From: Acidobacteriota bacterium
Lineage (GTDB): Bacteria; Acidobacteriota; Aminicenantia; UBA2199
NCBI GenBank assembly: GCA_030837085.1
Contig: JAUPLE010000650.1
Span: 1-40,456 of the forward strand
DNA length: 40,456 bases
Reading direction: 5' to 3'
Shown one piece after another: positions 36,201 to 40,456 of the stretch; the first letter of the stretch is position 1; every line of letters begins with the position of its first letter. The position numbers and the translations under genes were made by a program. The notes beneath the pieces were generated by a model. That model had not been told where the DNA came from and searched no databases. It saw nothing but the letters and a program-made list of their open reading frames with translations.

Positions 36201-39200
36201 TTGCTTCCTTTGTATCCGAAGTGATTCCCATGGTAAAATCAAAATACTGGATATCAAATTCCACATTTTCATGAATCCTCTGCGCAGGTTGATTATCGAT
36301 CATATGAAATGAAGTCCTGAGACTTTCATGCCTATTTATCAGTTCCTGGAAAACGTCGATCAACATGCCCTTCTGAATCTCTCCGGCCAATCTCGAAACG
36401 AATGGGATATTGTATTCTTTTCCCTGTTCATTCATCCGGTATAAAATATATAACCGCTTCTGTGCCGATGACAATGGATAATATTCTTTTTTTTCTATTG
36501 GCTCTATCGAACTATATTTAAATTCCTTTTCCTTGCGGATAAAATCGGCCAGCGCTTTTATGGTGGGGGTTTTAAAAAGCTCTGTAAGTGGAACTTTTAC
36601 TTTTAACTCTTTATGTATTTTCGATATCAGTGTGGTTGCTTTTAAAGAGTGGCCCCCTATCTGGAAAAAATTACCATAGACACTAATTTTTTCCTTGTCT
36701 AAGGTCAAAACTTCCCCCCATATCTCCACCAATTTTCCTTCTAATTTAGAAGATGGAGGGACGTATTTTCCCCCCGGGTAATCGTTTATTTCCGGATCGG
36801 GTAAAGCTTTTTTATCTAGTTTTCCATTTGGAGTTAGAGGTATTTTATCTAGCTGCATAAAATAAGATGGGATCATATACTCCGGCAATATCATCGACAG
36901 GTATACCCGTAATTCAGAAATAACGAGTTCACTTTCGGAAATAATATAGGCGCATAGATATTTATCCCCATTAGCTTCTTCTCGCGCCATCACCAATGCA
37001 TCTTTTACTCCCGGGTGATTCAATAACCGATTCTCTATCTCACCCAGTTCAATACGGAATCCTCTTATCTTTACTTGATGATCTAACCTTCCAAAAAATT
37101 CGAGATTTCCATTCGGCTGCCACCGGGCAAGATCCCCGGTTCTGTATATGATTCCGCCAACGACAAATGGGTTCTTTTTAAAAGAAACACTCCCTGCACC
37201 TCCACAATAACCTTCTATGGTGGGTAATTTGACAAATTTCTCACATGTTAATTCCGGCCTATTCAAATAGCCTCTGCTCAACCCATCTCCCCCAATATAA
37301 AGCTCACCAGGTACACCGATAGGAACCAGGTGCTGCGCGCCATCAAGAATATAGATTGTCGTATTGGTAATAGGTTTACCGATATTCAATGTCTCCCCTT
37401 CACTCACCTCTTTAACCGTAGACCAGATGGTGGTTTCTGTCGGCCCATACATATTGAATATTTTCCCGGTAACAAACGTTCTGACCTTTTCCAGCAAAGG
37501 TGCAGGAAAAGCCTCTCCTCCTACCAGTAAAAATTTTAATATTTTCAAGTTAACTGCCGCTCCCGGTAGAGACATTATCATTTGCAGCATTGAGGGAGTG
37601 ACCTGTAAAATAGAGATGCTTTCTTTTTCAATAACAATACCGGCCATTTCCGGGTTTAATTGTTCCTCCCTGCCGCCCATTATAACCAAAGAACCGCGAA
37701 CAAGAGGAACCAATGTCTCAAGGCCAAATATATCGAAGGAAATCGTGGTTAATGACAATATCCGGTCTTTCGCCGTAAAGGGAATAATGTCGGTGACTCC
37801 TTTCATAAAATTTGCCACAGAACGGTGGTTTATCATAACACCTTTTGGTGTGCCCGTGGAGCCGGAGGTGTAGATGGTGTAAGCGAGATTTGAAGAATTT
37901 TGGAGGTAAGAAGGTAAGATGGTATAAGGGTGAGAAGAGCGAAGTAGTTTTTCGGTGTAATATGTTGCACCGCCCCACCTTTTCACCTTCTTACTTTCTT
38001 TGGCCAAACTGCGGTTGGTAACTAGCAATTTAGCTGCGCTGTCTTTCAACATATAGTAAATTCTATCTTCGGGGTAATCCGGGTCAATGGGCAGATAGGC
38101 ACCATGGGATTTTAATATACCCATAATCACGATAATCATTTCAATAGAACGTGTTACCATTATAGCTACAATATTATTTACCAGGACACCCTTCATTATT
38201 AACGAAAGGGCCAGACACCCGGAGCGATCATCCAATTCGCGGTAGGTAATAGCTATAAACATATTATTGACGGTGTTAGGAAGGATCTGGCCGCGGCCAA
38301 ACACTGCAATATGATCCGGGGTTCGTACTACTTGTTCTGCAAAAAATTCGTGAATGTTCTTGTCTTCCGGGTATTTCGCTTCCGTAGCATTGAACTCATA
38401 TAATAGCCGACTCTTCTCCTCTTCCGATAGAGGCAATAACTCTCTAATCTCCAAATCCTGGTTTGCGATAACCTGATCAAATATAGCGCTGAAATTTTTT
38501 GCAAGTCTTTCTACAAAAGTTCCCTCATAAACATTGCCATTATATTGATATTTTATCCTTAATTGCTCCGAACCTTCCAAAATGACATTAAAGTCATAAT
38601 TGGTTTGCTCAAATAATTCCGCATTTGCTAATTTTAATGATGTTTTAGTGCTAATATTTTTTTCTCTTCCATAACCTTCTATTTGTTTCACAATGGGGTA
38701 ATTCTCGAATATCAAGATGTGATCGATTAAATTTTGGTTTAATACAGTCCCAGCTTGAATTTCGGCTAATGGGCAGTAATGATGAGGAGCACCGGCTAAA
38801 GCTTCCTTCTGAACTTGCTGAAGCAGTTTATGAAATTTCATTTTTTCTTCAAAACTGATGCGGACCGGGATGGTATTGATAAATAAACCTACCATCGATT
38901 CTACTCCATCTAATTGGGATGGACGTCCGGAAACCACCGCACCGAATACCACATCTGTTTTCCCATTATATTTTCCCAGGAGAATTCCCCATAGCGTTTG
39001 AATCACTGTATTCAAAGTAACATGTTCTTGGACTGCCAACCTATTCACCGTGGCTGTTTTTTCCATGTCGAATACTATCGAAACTGTTTCATTTCTATAG
39101 TTGTTTTCTTCATTCAACAATATCTTTGTTTTAGGAACCCCCGTCTGCTCTTCAAACAAATCCAGGTAGTTTTCCCAATACCTGGCCGAAACTTCCTTAT

Positions 39201-40456
39201 CTTGTTTTTCAAGCCATTCAATATACGTTCGATAAGGTTTAACTTCCGGCAATTGATACATCCTTTTCTCTATATAACTAGAATATATCTCGAAAAATTC
39301 ATTATTGATTATCCCAAAGCACCATCCATCCATCAATATATGGTGAAAACTCCAAATCAACTCATACTCCAGTTTATCGATTTGAAGTATCGACACACGC
39401 ATCAATACCCCTCTGCTTAAATCAAAACCCCGTTTTCTATCTATTATTTTAAATTCTTCTATCTTTCTCACTGTTTCTTCATACGTCCCGACCTTTCGGA
39501 TATCCCGGTAAGTAAAATCGATGGCCCTATCTTTCAATACAACCTGCATAGGACGTTCGATATCCTTATCTACAAATGCAGTTCGTAATATATCGTGCCG
39601 TTTAAACAACTGGTTCAAGCTTCTCTCGATAATGCATATATCTAATTCTCCTTCCAACCGATAAGACATCTGCTCGAAATATGAATAAGACGCTTCATCC
39701 GCCAATGCATGGAACAACATCCCCTCCTGCATATAACTCAACGTGTAAAGATCAGCTATTCCAGGATACTCCTTAACTAATCTCTTTATGCTTTCTATCG
39801 ATAATCCTTTATATGTAAAATCACTGGGAGTAAACTCCGTATATTTTTTCTCACAGCAAAACCCGATAATATTCAAAAGCTCCGAATGGAAATTTGCCAC
39901 TAATCTCTGCATGGTTTCCGCCTTAAAATGCTTCGCACTGTAAGTAAATGCCATGGATAAACGGTTTGCAGCTATCATTCCATTTACTTCGATGAGGCAT
40001 TCCCGTCGATTATTCAATCCGATTGGATTTCCTGTCGATTCCCCGGCTATCTCGATAAACGATTTTTGCTTTACGTCAGCATCGAATTGCCCCAGGTAAT
40101 TAAAACTTAATTGAGGGTTTAATTTAAATTCAATATCTCTTTTATTTTCCTCTGCCGTCAAATATTTTATTATCCCATAACCGATTCCTTTATTGGGAAT
40201 TCGTCTTAAGGTTTCTTTGATCTCTTTTAACTGCCTAGCGATGTTTCCTGCGAAAGAAAAATCTAACACAACAGGATACATACTGGTAAACCAGCCAACT
40301 GTCCGGTTGATATCGATATCTTCCATTATCTCTTCCCTGCCATGGCCTTCAAGAACTATGGATATTGGATTTAGATCGAACGTTTTCTTTATCCCCAATC
40401 CCAGTGCGGTCAACAAGATATCATTTATCTCTGTTTTGTATGCATGGTTCACGCAG
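33253..40456 (-). CDS. NRPS E(partial)-C-A(Gly)-PCP-C-A(Gly)-PCP, 5' truncated
   Basis: The frame is open to the right edge, so the N-terminus lies outside; the GTG at 40452 lies inside a domain. Numbering from that GTG, the visible part starts in an epimerisation domain (HAYKTEINDILL, LEGHGREE, NRTVGWFTSMYP, SFNYLGQFD). Next: C domain of the type that follows E domains (HHILMDG, His370-371), A domain, PCP (Ser1269 in GGHSL), second C domain (HHIVSDG, His1452-1453), A domain, PCP (Ser2325 in GGNSL), and a charged docking-like tail. Both A pockets read D-I-L-Q-L-G-M-I-W-K, one change from the glycine code DILQLGLIWK. So a D-residue precedes two Gly. TAATG overlap couples it to the KS-first protein downstream. 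Loops before A1, before A3 and between A6 and A7 carry extra residues, some encoded by repeats or a palindrome. Confidence 0.94.
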   Translation of the reverse strand, partial: CVNHAYKTEINDILLTALGLGIKKTFDLNPISIVLEGHGREEIMEDIDINRTVGWFTSMYPVVLDFSFAGNIARQLKEIKETLRRIPNKGIGYGIIKYLTAEENKRDIEFKLNPQLSFNYLGQFDADVKQKSFIEIAGESTGNPIGLNNRRECLIEVNGMIAANRLSMAFTYSAKHFKAETMQRLVANFHSELLNIIGFCCEKKYTEFTPSDFTYKGLSIESIKRLVKEYPGIADLYTLSYMQEGMLFHALADEASYSYFEQMSYRLEGELDICIIERSLNQLFKRHDILRTAFVDKDIERPMQVVLKDRAIDFTYRDIRKVGTYEETVRKIEEFKIIDRKRGFDLSRGVLMRVSILQIDKLEYELIWSFHHILMDGWCFGIINNEFFEIYSSYIEKRMYQLPEVKPYRTYIEWLEKQDKEVSARYWENYLDLFEEQTGVPKTKILLNEENNYRNETVSIVFDMEKTATVNRLAVQEHVTLNTVIQTLWGILLGKYNGKTDVVFGAVVSGRPSQLDGVESMVGLFINTIPVRISFEEKMKFHKLLQQVQKEALAGAPHHYCPLAEIQAGTVLNQNLIDHILIFENYPIVKQIEGYGREKNISTKTSLKLANAELFEQTNYDFNVILEGSEQLRIKYQYNGNVYEGTFVERLAKNFSAIFDQVIANQDLEIRELLPLSEEEKSRLLYEFNATEAKYPEDKNIHEFFAEQVVRTPDHIAVFGRGQILPNTVNNMFIAITYRELDDRSGCLALSLIMKGVLVNNIVAIMVTRSIEMIIVIMGILKSHGAYLPIDPDYPEDRIYYMLKDSAAKLLVTNRSLAKESKKVKRWGGATYYTEKLLRSSHPYTILPSYLQNSSNLAYTIYTSGSTGTPKGVMINHRSVANFMKGVTDIIPFTAKDRILSLTTISFDIFGLETLVPLVRGSLVIMGGREEQLNPEMAGIVIEKESISILQVTPSMLQMIMSLPGAAVNLKILKFLLVGGEAFPAPLLEKVRTFVTGKIFNMYGPTETTIWSTVKEVSEGETLNIGKPITNTTIYILDGAQHLVPIGVPGELYIGGDGLSRGYLNRPELTCEKFVKLPTIEGYCGGAGSVSFKKNPFVVGGIIYRTGDLARWQPNGNLEFFGRLDHQVKIRGFRIELGEIENRLLNHPGVKDALVMAREEANGDKYLCAYIISESELVISELRVYLSMILPEYMIPSYFMQLDKIPLTPNGKLDKKALPDPEINDYPGGKYVPPSSKLEGKLVEIWGEVLTLDKEKISVYGNFFQIGGHSLKATTLISKIHKELKVKVPLTELFKTPTIKALADFIRKEKEFKYSSIEPIEKKEYYPLSSAQKRLYILYRMNEQGKEYNIPFVSRLAGEIQKGMLIDVFQELINRHESLRTSFHMIDNQPAQRIHENVEFDIQYFDFTMGITSDTKEAIDHFIRPFDLSKAPLLRIGLIKESQGQNILMADMHHIVSDGVSMNILLRDFIAVNEGGDLPVLRLQYKDFSDWQNRGREKGVLKDQEAFWLKEFAGEIPVLQLPYDYTRPPIQGYEGNNISFEIDNETAQKLKDLALIEGVTLYMLLLSAFTIFLSKLGNQEDIVVGSPLAGRSHVDLQNIIGMFVNTLAFRNCPAGEKTFKGFLREVKGKTLRAFENQEYQYDNLVEKVVLNRDVSRNPLFDAMLMLQNMDATGIKNQDLNLSTYEYENKIAKFDLTLIGAELKNKLLFAMEYSTQLFKKSTIERFIGYFKKIISAILGDRERDRLLSEIEMLPDEEKRRILLDFNDTNADYPSEKTIHQLFEEQVKKVPDHIALVAREVLEKHEKFSIQPVVEVRPISLSYRQLNEQSNRLAGLLIEKGVLADNIVGIMMERSVEMIIGIMGILKAGGAYLPIDPELPQDRIDFMLKDSSAGILINETEIRNLNFNVHASKGDFCSSNLAYVIYTSGSTGNPKGVMIEHKAVVNFISAMTRIIPFKENDCILSLTTISFDIFGLETLLPLTRGSVVVIGSHEEQIDASAAFRAMEREKVNILQVTPSRLQLLLNDDRTKKSFENLTYLLVGGEAFSGSLLSMVRPMIRGRIFNMYGPTETTIWSTIADLSGEIPLTIGKPIANTVIYILDRYLTPVAIGVMGELYIAGAGVGRGYLNQPEMTSEKFDQDEISKGFYRGAGGAVFSKKAPLVYRTGDIARWLPDGNIEFFGRIDSQVKIRGFRIELGEIENRLLAYEAVKDAVVLIATGPDSENCLNAYIVMDGTFKISELKTFLALKLPHYMIPTYFTQLEKIPLTPSGKVDRKMLEMSKKYEDPDREYVEPATELEQVLATTWAAELKREQIGIDYNFFDIGGNSLNIIIIANKLSTILKKDIQMTTLFQYPTIRSLAQYLNQESSQTGNLMKKEKEERLIKRADDSLLDAVHFFEEIS
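33980..34005 (-). repeat. Palindromic element in the A6-A7 loop of the second Gly module
   Basis: GGGGC (33980-33984) and GCCCC (34001-34005) flank an inner TTTT-CGAG-AAAA palindrome. The DNA encodes a GAVFSKKAP-like stretch inserted between SEKF and YRTGDIARW. A diverged relative sits at the same loop of the first Gly module (~37160-37215, GAGSVSFKKNP). Confidence 0.5.
35106..36559 (-). repeat. Direct repeat copy 2: condensation-domain block (second Gly module)
   Basis: Partner of 27187-28640 at an offset of 7919 bases. The encoded C domains share almost all residues from EKEFKYSSIEPIEKKEYY to LPDEEK, indicating duplication followed by gene conversion or repeated recombination. Confidence 0.85.
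37903..37928 (-). repeat. Decayed octamer repeat (GAGGTAAG/AAGGTAAG) in a coding loop
   Basis: GAGGTAAG, AAGGTAAG and ATGGTATAAG in succession on the + strand: the same 8-mer family as at 26792-26826, at the homologous loop before A3 of the first Gly module (encodes HPYTILPSYL). Confidence 0.65.

Noticed and set aside
40450-40452. GTG at 40452 as the start of the minus-strand NRPS
   Set aside because: It falls inside an epimerisation domain; the gene continues past the window edge.

Overview
The window is dominated by two multimodular non-ribosomal peptide / polyketide (NRPS-PKS) assembly lines that point at each other. Between them lie a MacAB-type exporter and two lipid/energy-metabolism genes. 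No rRNA, tRNA, CRISPR array, integrase or transposase was seen. The organism is a Gram-negative-type bacterium (periplasmic adaptor plus MacB-like permeases, Sec signal peptide) with moderate GC. The style of the megasynthases and the menaquinone-type Fe-S oxidoreductase suggest an uncultured anaerobic lineage such as Aminicenantes or a relative of Acidobacteriota. That placement is an inference from recall, not proven here.

Line 1 (+ strand, 1-15264; its 5' end is outside the window). An NRPS of layout C(partial)-A-PCP carries a complete cobalamin-binding/radical-SAM enzyme spliced into the start of its adenylation domain. It is followed by an A-PCP-C protein, a free-standing second B12-type radical SAM protein, and a KS-AT-KR-ACP-TE polyketide synthase that ends the line. 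The adenylation pocket of the first module reads like tyrosine; the second is unassigned.

Central block (15316-24704, + strand). It contains a small secreted PsbP/DcrB-like protein and a gene-free 562-bp stretch with ten copies of a 21-bp repeat. Next come a macA/ATPase/permease/permease operon, a membrane HdrD-like Fe-S oxidoreductase, and an Aas-type acyl-acyl-carrier-protein synthetase/AMP ligase.

Line 2 (- strand, 40456 to 24743; its 5' end is outside the window). The order is ...E-C-A(Gly)-PCP-C-A(Gly)-PCP, then, with a 1-nt overlap, KS-AT-KR-ACP-C-A(Ser)-PCP-TE. The predicted C-terminal part of the product is D-residue-Gly-(4-amino-3-hydroxybutyryl-type unit)-Ser, released by a thioesterase.

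The most unusual signals are the radical SAM enzyme embedded in the A domain, and a recurrent pattern in which the same three surface loops of the adenylation domains (before A1, before A3, between A6 and A7) have accepted inserts. The inserts range from 7-8-bp tandem repeats and palindromes up to the whole ~660-residue enzyme. Each line ends in its own thioesterase, so they probably make two products that may share the pump.
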